Assembly (NCBI RefSeq): GCF_900115585.1
Contig: NZ_FOWZ01000004.1
Coordinates: 124,001 to 188,000 of the forward strand
Length of the DNA: 64,000 bases
Direction of reading: 5' to 3'
DNA from: Qipengyuania nanhaisediminis
Lineage (GTDB): Bacteria > Pseudomonadota > Alphaproteobacteria > Sphingomonadales > Sphingomonadaceae
The number at the start of each line of letters is the position of its first letter. Positions within the stretch are counted from its first letter, which is position 1. The position numbers were made by a program, and so were the translations under genes. This document shows, in pieces, positions 45,647 through 53,567 of the stretch. The notes below the pieces were generated by a model. The model was not told the origin of the DNA. It made no database searches and saw only the letters and a program-made list of their open reading frames with translations.

Positions 45647-46641
45647 AGCACCTTGGCGTCTTTTTCTGCGCATTGCTCGCCTTCGCCTCTGCCGCGGCAG
45701 TCGAAGCGCGCAGGATGGCGCCAGAAGTCTCCGATGCAGCAATCCAGGGCAAGGCATTGCCGCGCACCTTGGAGGAATTCGGCTTCTTCATACATGCGGA
45801 CGCCCAAGTGCCGACGCTCGGCGTGATCCCTTATCGCCTGAATACACCGCTTTATTCGGACGGAGCGGAAAAGCTTCGTTTTGTCTACGTGCCGCAGGGC
45901 AACAAGATGCAGGCGGACGGGGAGGGTCTGATCGATTTCCCGGTCGGCACCGCCCTGATCAAGACCTTCGCATTTGGCGAAGGTGAGAAGCGCCGATTGA
46001 TCGAAACCCGCGTCCTGTTGCACCGCGCGGATGGCTGGCTTGCACTTCCCTATGTCTGGAACGAGGAACAGACGCAGGCCCGCCTGGCTATCGCTGGTGC
46101 GCGCGTCCCGGTCACGACGCCCGAAGGCGAAAAGATCAGTTACCGGGTGCCCAACAAGAACCAGTGCAAAGAATGCCACGGCCTCAACGATGCGGTCGTC
46201 CCGATCGGTCCCAAGGCGCGCAATCTTTCGCGCGAATGGCTTGAGGCCAACATCGGAGTCGTTCCGCAGGGCGCTGACACGCTCCCGGTTTGGGAAGACC
46301 GTTCGCCGGCCGGCACGAATGCCGTGGCGCGCGCATTCCTCGATGTAAATTGCGCCCATTGCCACCGTCCGGGTGCGACTGCATCCAACAGCGGGCTGGA
46401 CCTTCGCTGGGAACAGGACGATCCCCATGCGATCGGCGTCATGAAACGTCCCGTGGCGGCTGGACGAGGGGCCGGGGGGCTGCTCTTCGACGTCGTGCCG
46501 GGCAAGCCGCAGGAATCCATCCTGCTCCACCGCATGCTGAGCAACGAGCCGGGAGTGGCCATGCCGGAGCTTGGCAAGGCGACCATTGACCGTGAGGGCG
46601 CCGATGCCGTGCGCCGCTGGATCGAGGAGATGCCGCAGTGA
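45643..46641 (+). CDS. Diheme c-type cytochrome, SO_2930/HNE_0200 family
   Basis: A 332-residue exported protein (signal peptide MKHLGVFFCALLAFASAAAV). Two heme sites: CKECH at residues 175-179 and CAHCH at 237-241. Between and before lie PYRLNTPLYSDGAEKLRFVY and TALIKTFAF, family marks of the SO_2930-type protein. Four-base overlaps link it to the beta-helix gene and the hydrolase, so the three probably work together. Electron partners are not evident. Confidence 0.86.
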   Translation: MKHLGVFFCALLAFASAAAVEARRMAPEVSDAAIQGKALPRTLEEFGFFIHADAQVPTLGVIPYRLNTPLYSDGAEKLRFVYVPQGNKMQADGEGLIDFPVGTALIKTFAFGEGEKRRLIETRVLLHRADGWLALPYVWNEEQTQARLAIAGARVPVTTPEGEKISYRVPNKNQCKECHGLNDAVVPIGPKARNLSREWLEANIGVVPQGADTLPVWEDRSPAGTNAVARAFLDVNCAHCHRPGATASNSGLDLRWEQDDPHAIGVMKRPVAAGRGAGGLLFDVVPGKPQESILLHRMLSNEPGVAMPELGKATIDREGADAVRRWIEEMPQ

Positions 46642-47615
46642 AGTGGGTGTTCCGTATTTTTGCCGTTATCCTCGTAATCGGGCTGGTAGCCTTCCTGTTT
46701 CTGCGCACGCCAGACACCGACCGTGACGAGATGTGGGCCAAATACGGCGCTGCTCCATCGCGAGCGCTGACGCTTGCCGACGGACGCGAGATCCATCTGC
46801 GCGACGAGGGGCCGCGCGATGCGCCCGTGATCATGCTCCTGCATGGCTCCAACGCCGATCTGCATACCTGGCAACCCTGGGCCGAAATTCTCCGGGAAGA
46901 CTACCGCGTGGTGCGGTACGACCAGCGCGGCCACGGACTGACAGGCGCCGCCCCCGATGCGGAATACACCCGCGAGGCGTTCGTGTCGGATGTCGATGCG
47001 GTTGCTGACGCGCTGTCTCTCGACACTTTCACCCTGGCGGGGAACTCGATGGGCGGCTGGATCGCGATGGCCTATGCGCTTGAGAACCCGGAGCGGCTCG
47101 ACGGACTTGTGCTGGTCGATGCTTCTGGCGCACCGATAGAACGTGAAGGCTCGGGAAACCTCGCTTTCAAGCTCGCTTCGATGCCGGTGGTCGGGAACGG
47201 CCTCAGCCAGATGCTCCCCCGCTCCCTGGTTGCGAAAAGCCTGTCGCAAAGTGTCTCGAACCAGGCTGTCGTGACCGATGCAGCGATCGACCGCTATTGG
47301 GAAATGGCGCGCTATCCCGGCAATCGGGCCGCCACGCGAAAGCGCTTCAGCACCCCGCGCGAGGGCTTCACCGCCGAACAGGCCGCAGCGATGACTGTCC
47401 CCACATTGGTCATGTGGGGGAAAGAAGATGCGCTGGTGCCCTTCGAGGGCGGCGAATGGTATGCGCGCAATATCCCGAACGCCACGCTCGTCGCCTATGA
47501 CGGCATCGGGCATATCCCGATGGAAGAGACCGCGGAGCGCAGCGCTGCCGATCTGACTGGCTGGCTGGCAGAAATTCGCTCGGCCCAGGAAACCGAAACT
47601 GAGGAACCGCAATAG
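46638..47615 (+). CDS. Membrane-anchored alpha/beta hydrolase
   Basis: A 325-residue hydrolase with an N-terminal membrane helix (VFRIFAVILVIGLVAFLFL), likely periplasmic. Oxyanion HGSNADLHTWQPW, strand YDQRGHGLTG, nucleophile elbow GNSMGGWIAM, acid MWGKEDALVP and catalytic histidine in GIGHIPMEET complete the triad. It starts with GTG, overlapping the cytochrome stop. Esterase or haloalkane/epoxide type cannot be told apart. Confidence 0.88.
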   Translation: MKWVFRIFAVILVIGLVAFLFLRTPDTDRDEMWAKYGAAPSRALTLADGREIHLRDEGPRDAPVIMLLHGSNADLHTWQPWAEILREDYRVVRYDQRGHGLTGAAPDAEYTREAFVSDVDAVADALSLDTFTLAGNSMGGWIAMAYALENPERLDGLVLVDASGAPIEREGSGNLAFKLASMPVVGNGLSQMLPRSLVAKSLSQSVSNQAVVTDAAIDRYWEMARYPGNRAATRKRFSTPREGFTAEQAAAMTVPTLVMWGKEDALVPFEGGEWYARNIPNATLVAYDGIGHIPMEETAERSAADLTGWLAEIRSAQETETEEPQ

Positions 47616-47691
47616 CCGACGCCCGTTCTAGGCCGTTGAACCACAAGTCGCTTCATGCGGTGCAAACAGGGTAACGGGAAGGAGCGCGTTC

Positions 47692-48387
47692 TTGCGCAAA
47701 TTGGGTCTCATCGGGGGCATGAGCTGGGTTTCGACCCGCGCCTATTACGAACGTATCAACAAGGAAATTCAGCGCCGCTCCAATTTCATGTCGAGCGCGC
47801 CGCTCTTGATCGAAAGCCTGGATTATTCGCTGATCGCCAAGGCCAAGCAGGACGATGACTGGGATGCAGTCGCTTCCTTGCTGGTGGAAAGTGGCCGCCG
47901 CCTCGAGAGTGCGGGGGCTGAGGGGATCATCATCGCGGCCAATACGATGCACAAGGTCTATGACCGCGTGGCAGAGGGTCTCTCCATCCCCGTCCTGCAT
48001 ATCGCTGACAGCGTGGGCGAGGCGATGAAGAAAGCGGAATGCGACAACGCCGCGCTGCTCGGCACGCGTTTCGTCATGACCGAAAGCTTCTATCGCCAGC
48101 GTCTCGTCGCACATGGCGTTGACCTGCTGCCGCCCGATCCGGGCGATGTCGAGCTGGTCGACGGCATCATCTACAAGGAGCTGATGCTCGGCCGCGTTAC
48201 GCGTTCTGCCGAGCGGGCACTGAAAACGATCATCACCAACAAGGACAAGGAAGGTGCAAAAGCCATTGTGCTTGCCTGCACCGAGCTGGAGATGGTGGTC
48301 GACACGGATGCGAACGTGCTCCCGGTCTTCGATTCCACCGACATTCACTGCCGCGCCGCAGCGGAATGGATGCTCGCCGACGATTGA
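47692..48387 (+). CDS. Aspartate/glutamate racemase family protein
   Basis: A 231-residue protein starting with TTG, supported by GGAAGGAG 8 bases before. Family motifs are GLIGGMSWVSTRAYYERIN, AANTMHKVYD and LACTELEM. Of the two catalytic cysteines, the second is present (ACTE); the first position, in the AANT stretch, is alanine. The YgeA group has threonine there, so this protein may have altered or reduced activity. Substrate uncertain. Confidence 0.86.
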   Translation: MRKLGLIGGMSWVSTRAYYERINKEIQRRSNFMSSAPLLIESLDYSLIAKAKQDDDWDAVASLLVESGRRLESAGAEGIIIAANTMHKVYDRVAEGLSIPVLHIADSVGEAMKKAECDNAALLGTRFVMTESFYRQRLVAHGVDLLPPDPGDVELVDGIIYKELMLGRVTRSAERALKTIITNKDKEGAKAIVLACTELEMVVDTDANVLPVFDSTDIHCRAAAEWMLADD

Positions 48388-48442
48388 CCGGCGTCGCCGG
48401 TTTTTTGGCACGCAGCGTCGCTTTTCGCCAATAAGCGGCCAG

Positions 48443-48457
48443 GTTCCCATTTCGTTC
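48443..48457 (+). promoter_or_regulatory. Possible LexA box before dGTPase gene
   Basis: GTTC, seven bases, GTTC, ending 42 bases before the start codon of the dGTPase-like gene. The chance caveat given for the rmuC box applies equally. Confidence 0.35.
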
Positions 48458-48499
48458 ACGTTGTCCAGCCGAATCCGCTGACCTAAGCCTTGGCGCTCC

Positions 48500-49660
48500 A
48501 TGAACAGAGCTCCTTACGCTGCCGATCCTGCTGCTTCGCGCGGACGCGAATTTTCCGAAGACCGCGACGGGACCCGCGGTCCGCGCAGCGAGTTCCAGCG
48601 CGATCGCGACCGGATCGTCCATTCGATCGCCTTTCGCCGACTGCGTTCCAAGACACAGGTTTTCGTCGCGCCAGACGGCGATCACTATCGCACCCGCCTT
48701 ACGCACAGTATCGAAGTCGCCCAGATCGGCCGCGTCATCGCTCGCGAGCTTGGCCTGGACGAGGATCTGACCGAAGCGCTCTGCCTTGGTCACGACATCG
48801 GCCATCCGCCCTTCGGACACGCTGGCGAGACGGCGCTTGAAGAAGCGATGGTTCACGCGGGCGGCTATGACCACAATGCCCAGGGCATCAGGACGCTGGC
48901 ACGGCTGGAGAGCAATTACCCCGATCATCCGGGGATGAATTTGACCTGGGAAACGCTGGAAGGTCTCGCCAAGCACAATGGTCCCGTCTCGGCAGCAAAT
49001 TGGGCCTTGCGGGAGATCGATGCCGCCTATCCGCTCGAGCTCGGCCAATGGCCTTCGCTGGAGGCGCAGGTGGCGGCTGTCGCGGACGACATCGCCTATG
49101 ACAATCACGACATCGACGACGGGCTGCGCGCGGGTTTCCTCTCGCTCGACGACCTGATGGAGATCGACTTGCTCGCCGACCAGTTCCGGGCGGTCGAGAA
49201 GCGTTTCCCGCATATCTCGCGTGACAAGCAGCTTCGCGAACTGGTGCGTAGCCAGATCGGCCTGATGGTGAATGACGTGCTCGACCATACGCGCGAGAAC
49301 ATCGCCGGGCTCGACAGCGTGGGTCAGGTGCGCGAAGCGGGCAAGCAGCTTGCGGGATTCTCGCCCGGCATGGCGGATCAGGAGCGCGCCTTGAAGAAAT
49401 TCATGTACCAGCGCCTCTACTACCATCCCGAGCAGTTGCAGACTGCCGAAAGGGCGCGCGACGTCATCGCCCGGCTCTTCGTCGCTTATCAGCAGGATCC
49501 GACCACAATGCCTGACGACTGGCTGGAACGCCTGCCTGATTCCGAGCCTGAAAAGAGCCGCCACATCGCCGATTTCATTGCTGGAATGACCGATCGTTTT
49601 GCAATCGAACAGTGCGCGAAAATCTACGGCCGCGTTCCGCAGGGTCTTTCCAATGTCTGA
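48500..49660 (+). CDS. dgt: dGTPase-like HD-domain deoxynucleoside triphosphohydrolase
   Basis: A 386-residue HD-domain enzyme that releases triphosphate from deoxynucleotides. Metal-site histidine in RTRLTHSIEVAQIGR, HD in LGHDIGHPPFGHAGE, and the following aspartate in VADDIAYDNHD fit the family. RRLRSKTQVF is the N-terminal dNTP-site motif. Length is of the shorter, type-2 dGTPase-like class. It overlaps the next gene by 8 bases. Confidence 0.92.
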   Translation: MNRAPYAADPAASRGREFSEDRDGTRGPRSEFQRDRDRIVHSIAFRRLRSKTQVFVAPDGDHYRTRLTHSIEVAQIGRVIARELGLDEDLTEALCLGHDIGHPPFGHAGETALEEAMVHAGGYDHNAQGIRTLARLESNYPDHPGMNLTWETLEGLAKHNGPVSAANWALREIDAAYPLELGQWPSLEAQVAAVADDIAYDNHDIDDGLRAGFLSLDDLMEIDLLADQFRAVEKRFPHISRDKQLRELVRSQIGLMVNDVLDHTRENIAGLDSVGQVREAGKQLAGFSPGMADQERALKKFMYQRLYYHPEQLQTAERARDVIARLFVAYQQDPTTMPDDWLERLPDSEPEKSRHIADFIAGMTDRFAIEQCAKIYGRVPQGLSNV

Positions 49661-50351
49661 CGATGCACTGCGCCTTTGCGTGATCGGCGCAACCGGCCTC
49701 ATCGGCGGCAAGGTGATGGAAGAGTGTATCGGCCGCGAGGACGTGCGGCTTTCCGCGATTGCCCGACGCGAGACAAAGCTTCCACGCGGTATTCGCATTG
49801 AGCTGTTCGTTGCCGAACCGGCCAAGTGGGGCGAGGTTCTGGAAGCGCTTCGCCCCAAGGCGGTGATTTGCGCACTCGGCACCACCTGGAAGAAAGCGGG
49901 GGAAGACGAGGAAGCCTTTCGTGCGGTGGACCAGCACCTTGTGCTGGAGACCGCGCGCGCAGCCAAGGAGCAGGGTGTAGACCGCTTCGTCGCAGTCAGC
50001 TCGGTCGGCTCGGATACGGCCTCGAAAAACTTCTACCTTCGGGTGAAGGGTGAAACCGAGCGCGAACTGACGAAGCTGCGTTTCAATCGCCTGGATATCC
50101 TTCGACCCGGCCTGCTGCGCGGAAAGCGGGAGAATGACCGCAGGATGGGGGAGCGCATTGGTATTGCTGCCGCGCCTGTCGCCAACCTCCTCCTTCACGG
50201 CAAGTACCGCCAGTATCGTGCGATCGAGGCTAAGACCGTGGCGCAGGCTGCCATAGCTCTGGCGAAAAGTGCGGCGAGGGGGCGCTTCGTGCACGACAAC
50301 GACGGGATCGTGCGGGCGGCCAAACGCCTGCCGCAATTGATTACCGACTAG
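49653..50351 (+). CDS. NAD(P)-binding Rossmann protein
   Basis: A 232-residue atypical SDR-type protein. GATGLIGGKVMEECI cofactor loop, VICALGTTWKKAG, VAVSSVGSDTASKNFYLRVKGETE, and RLDILRPGLLRG fit the NmrA/HTATIP2-like group. The ATG at 49653 is inside the dGTPase end, giving coupling. Function is unknown; the YxxxK is YLRVK. Confidence 0.85.
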   Translation: MSDDALRLCVIGATGLIGGKVMEECIGREDVRLSAIARRETKLPRGIRIELFVAEPAKWGEVLEALRPKAVICALGTTWKKAGEDEEAFRAVDQHLVLETARAAKEQGVDRFVAVSSVGSDTASKNFYLRVKGETERELTKLRFNRLDILRPGLLRGKRENDRRMGERIGIAAAPVANLLLHGKYRQYRAIEAKTVAQAAIALAKSAARGRFVHDNDGIVRAAKRLPQLITD

Positions 50352-50361
50352 GAGAGCGAAG

Positions 50362-50802
50362 ATGTGGGACACCGTTTTCTCGATAGCCAACGCATTGGCC
50401 TTGCTGATGTGGGTGGCGCTGGTGTTCCTGCCGCGCTGGCCAGCTCTGCTTGCGGCCATCCTCTATCTGGGCGTGGGGCTGTTGAGCGCAGCCTACGCAG
50501 TCTTCCTGATCGCCGTGGTGGCGGGTATCGTCCCAGGTGGCGAGGGTGGTAATTTCTCGTCGATCGAGGGCGTGCGCCAGATTTTCGCAAGCGACGCCGG
50601 TGTCACCATCGGCTGGATCCATTATCTTGCGTTCGATCTCTTCGTGGGACTCTGGATCGCCCGCGATGCCGACGCGAAGGACTTTTCACGGCTGGTCCAA
50701 GCCCCGATCCTTTTCGCCACATTGATGGCGGGTCCGCTCGGCCTCGTCCTGTGGCTTTTGATCAGGGAACGTCGTGCCCGTGCCGGAGGCCGCTGGCAAT
50801 AG
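50362..50802 (+). CDS. ABA4-like membrane protein
   Basis: A 146-residue integral membrane protein with four helices. GWIHYLAFDLFVGLWIARDA and the acidic pocket identify the ABA4-like family (DUF4281), which in plants supports neoxanthin formation. In carotenoid-making bacteria its role is undefined. The start is 10 bases after the previous gene. Confidence 0.86.
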   Translation: MWDTVFSIANALALLMWVALVFLPRWPALLAAILYLGVGLLSAAYAVFLIAVVAGIVPGGEGGNFSSIEGVRQIFASDAGVTIGWIHYLAFDLFVGLWIARDADAKDFSRLVQAPILFATLMAGPLGLVLWLLIRERRARAGGRWQ

Positions 50803-50852
50803 GACCCTTGCTCCCCGCACCATGCATGGCATGATGGCTGGCGAGGGAGACA

Positions 50853-52415
50853 ATGGCCATGACCGGAACCGGCGAGCAGAAGCTTACTTTCGACGAATTC
50901 ATTACGCACTGGGCCAGCGAACGACCTGACACGGTTGTGCTGGAAGAGGGTGATGACGCGATCACCTACTCCGAATTCGAGCGACGCAGTCGCAAGATCG
51001 TGGGAATGCTGAAAGGCCGCGGGGTGGAAAAGGGCGACCGGATCGCCTGGCTCGGCAAGAATGCGCGCCATTACTTCGAACTGTTCTATTCCGCTGCGCG
51101 AATGGGCGTGGTGATGGTGCCGATCGGCTGGCGCCTTGCGGCTCCGGAGGTGGCCTACATCCTGCAGGACACAGGAGCGAAAATCCTGTTCCTGGGCGAG
51201 GGGTTCGAGGACATGGCCGCAAGGGCCGTATCCGAACTGACCGAAAAGCCTGAGCTTATCGGTCAAGTGGATGCGATCGCCGCCATCGACAAAGCTGAAG
51301 AGGCGCAATTCGATCCGGCGGGACCGGACGATGCCGTGCTCCAGCTCTACACCTCGGGCACGACCGGCAATCCCAAGGGCGCGGTGCTCACCAATCGCAA
51401 TCTTTTCTCGCTTCGCATTCCCAGCCAGGAAGAAGGCCAGCCGTGGTCCCTGTTCGATGAGGACGAGGCCATCCTGGTCTGCATGCCTTGCGCTCATATT
51501 GGCGGAACGGGACTCGGCGTCATGGCGATGGGGGCGGGTATCCGCTCTATCGTGCAGGCCGAATTCACGCCCGATGGCGTTCTCGACGGGTTCGAACAGG
51601 GCATCACCCGCCTGTTCATCGTTCCGGCTGCCTTGCAGATGGTCGTCCAGCATCCGCGCGCCAAGACGACCGACATGTCGGCTGTCAAATATGTGCTTTA
51701 TGGTGCTGCCCCGATCCCGCTCGACCTTCTGCGCGAGGCGGTCCGCACCATTCCCGAGGCCGGTTTCCTGCAATGCTATGGCATGACGGAGACCACGGGC
51801 ACCATCGCCGCGCTGCCGCCGGAGGATCACTCCCTAGAAGGCAACGAGCGCATGAAGTCATGTGGCAAGGCGGTGGCGGGCGTCGAACTCAAAGTGATCG
51901 GTGAAGACGGCGAAGAACTGCCGCGCGGCGAGGTCGGAGAACTCATCTGCAAGAGCCCGTCCAACATGGCGTGTTACTGGAACCTGCCGGACGCGACGGA
52001 AAGCTCGCTCAAGGACGGCTGGATGCACACGGGCGACGCCGCCTACGTGGACGAGGATGGCTATGTGTTCATCCAGGACCGCATCAAGGACATGATCATT
52101 TCGGGCGGCGAGAATGTCTATCCGGCGCAGGTGGAAAGCGCCATTTACGGTCACCCTAGCGTTGGCGAAGTAGCTGTGATCGGTGTCCCCGACGACACCT
52201 GGGGTGAGGCTGTGAAAGCCTGCGTGGTACCGAAGCCGGGGACGCAGGTCGACGAGGCAGACATCATTGCCTGGACGAGCGAGCGGCTGGCCAAGTTCAA
52301 GGTGCCAAAGAGCATCGATGTCATCGAGGTCATGCCGCGCAACGCGAGTGGCAAGATCCTGCGCAAGGATCTGCGCGCACCGTATTGGGAAGGCAGGGAC
52401 AGACAGGTCAATTGA
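50853..52415 (+). CDS. Acyl-CoA synthetase, AMP-forming
   Basis: A 520-residue ligase activating fatty acids to acyl-CoA. AMP motif LYTSGTTGNPKGAVLT, YGMTETTGTIA, GWMHTGDAAYVDEDGY and the C-terminal hinge and lysine region DRIKDMIISGGENVYP...NASGKILRKDLR are complete. GAGGGAGA precedes the ATG; the ATG at 50859 is a second option. Chain length unknown. Confidence 0.94.
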   Translation: MAMTGTGEQKLTFDEFITHWASERPDTVVLEEGDDAITYSEFERRSRKIVGMLKGRGVEKGDRIAWLGKNARHYFELFYSAARMGVVMVPIGWRLAAPEVAYILQDTGAKILFLGEGFEDMAARAVSELTEKPELIGQVDAIAAIDKAEEAQFDPAGPDDAVLQLYTSGTTGNPKGAVLTNRNLFSLRIPSQEEGQPWSLFDEDEAILVCMPCAHIGGTGLGVMAMGAGIRSIVQAEFTPDGVLDGFEQGITRLFIVPAALQMVVQHPRAKTTDMSAVKYVLYGAAPIPLDLLREAVRTIPEAGFLQCYGMTETTGTIAALPPEDHSLEGNERMKSCGKAVAGVELKVIGEDGEELPRGEVGELICKSPSNMACYWNLPDATESSLKDGWMHTGDAAYVDEDGYVFIQDRIKDMIISGGENVYPAQVESAIYGHPSVGEVAVIGVPDDTWGEAVKACVVPKPGTQVDEADIIAWTSERLAKFKVPKSIDVIEVMPRNASGKILRKDLRAPYWEGRDRQVN

Positions 52416-52425
52416 GGCGCGCCGC

Positions 52426-53019
52426 ATGAAACGGCACACGCCGGCCACCGCGCGCAATTCGGCAGCGCTCGCCCAAGTTCTGGGCCAGGAGCTTCCTCAC
52501 ACGGGGCGGGTTCTGGAAATTGCCAGCGGGTCAGGGGAACATGCCCTTTTCATGGCCCGCCGCTTTGCGACCCTGGTCTGGCAGCCGAGTGATATCGATC
52601 CCGAGGCTTTGACCTCTATCGATGCCTGGTCGCGTGAAGCGGGGCTCCAAAATCTTGAAAGAGCGATCGCGCTGGATGCGGCCGACCCCGCTTGGAGCAT
52701 GGAAGGTGTGGACGCGATCCTGTGCGTCAACATGATCCATATCAGCCCCATTGCGGCAACGGAGGGTCTTTTTGCAGGTGCTGCGAGGACCTTGGCAAGC
52801 GGCGCCCCGCTAATCCTTTATGGGCCATTCTTAGAAGAGAATTCCGTCACGGCTCCTTCGAACATTGCATTCGACGAGAGCCTGCGCGAGCGCAATTCTG
52901 AATGGGGGTTGCGGCAGGTCGGCTGGCTCGACGCGTTAGCCGGAAAGACTGGGCTATCCCGCTCGGCGAGGTACGAGATGCCCGCCAACAATCTCGTGCT
53001 CGTTTATCGCAAGGCCTGA
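52426..53019 (+). CDS. DUF938 methyltransferase-like protein
   Basis: A 197-residue protein of the DUF938 group. RVLEIASGSGEHALFMARR is the S-adenosylmethionine-binding loop; WQPSDIDPEALTSIDAW and VNMIHISPIAATEGLFAGA are family marks. The ATG at 52426 (MKRHTPATARN) is 10 bases after the synthetase stop. Substrate unknown. Confidence 0.86.
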   Translation: MKRHTPATARNSAALAQVLGQELPHTGRVLEIASGSGEHALFMARRFATLVWQPSDIDPEALTSIDAWSREAGLQNLERAIALDAADPAWSMEGVDAILCVNMIHISPIAATEGLFAGAARTLASGAPLILYGPFLEENSVTAPSNIAFDESLRERNSEWGLRQVGWLDALAGKTGLSRSARYEMPANNLVLVYRKA

Positions 53020-53025
53020 TACGAA

Positions 53026-53053
53026 AACGCCCGCCGTATCTTCGGCGGGCGTT
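53026..53053 (-). terminator. Rho-independent terminator of entericidin-like gene
   Basis: A perfect 11-bp stem (AACGCCCGCCG / CGGCGGGCGTT) around TATCTT. The minus strand continues TTTTCG. It lies 27 bases after the entericidin-like stop and 6 after the convergent DUF938 stop. Confidence 0.8.
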
Positions 53054-53080
53054 CGGTTCGATATGGCAGCAGAGGAAGGA

Positions 53081-53212
53081 TCAATCGATCGCTTCTTCAC
53101 CGGCCTTTCCAACCGAAGAGATGTCTTCACCAAGGCCCTGCACAGTGTTGCAGGCAGTGGCGGAGAGGCTCAACGTGGTGAGCCCGAGTGCGAGAATAAG
53201 TTTCTTGATCAT
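53081..53212 (-). CDS. Entericidin A/B family lipoprotein
   Basis: A 43-residue protein: signal peptide MIKKLILALGLTTLSLSATA, lipidated Cys21, then NTVQGLGEDISSVGKAGEEA, which matches the entericidin family. GAGGAAGCC precedes the ATG at 53210-53212. Entericidins are small membrane-inserting lipoproteins; in many Alphaproteobacteria one of them occurs alone, as here, so an antidote/toxin pair is not implied. Confidence 0.85.
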   Translation of the reverse strand: MIKKLILALGLTTLSLSATACNTVQGLGEDISSVGKAGEEAID

Positions 53213-53334
53213 GGCTTCCTCTTTCGCCTGAAAGCACGCTTGTGGCAATTCTCAGTTGAAAAATCCATGAACCAAATGAGCCGGCTTTTCGCCCGACCCT
53301 TGGAGCGGGGCAGTTCGTCGCCCATATGCGCGCC

Positions 53335-53559
53335 ATGAAAGCATTCCTGACATTCGCGAGCGAAGCGGAGATCGTCGCCTTGTGGGGCTTGGCGTGCCTC
53401 TGCGCGGCGATATTCGCGCTTGTCATGGAACGGCGGCGTAGCAAGCGGACCAGTATAGACAACGTCGGCTGGGTGCCTTGGACGGGCCTGTTCCTGACCT
53501 TCGCCGTATTGGGCGGAGCGCTTCTCGTCGTATCAATCCCCGGTGTGATCCGGGGCTGA
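53335..53559 (+). CDS. Small two-helix membrane protein
   Basis: A 74-residue protein (an ATG at 53326 would add three residues) with helices at about residues 12-30 and 48-69 joined by a basic loop (ERRRSKRTS). No family recognised. Its last codons form a CCCCGG/CCGGGG hairpin just before the convergent cpaF end. Confidence 0.6.
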   Translation: MKAFLTFASEAEIVALWGLACLCAAIFALVMERRRSKRTSIDNVGWVPWTGLFLTFAVLGGALLVVSIPGVIRG

Positions 53560-53567
53560 AAGCAAGG

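Noticed and set aside
53538..53555. CCCCGG/CCGGGG stem at the end of the small membrane protein gene
   Set aside because: No T-run on either strand and it is within codons, so a terminator is not supported.
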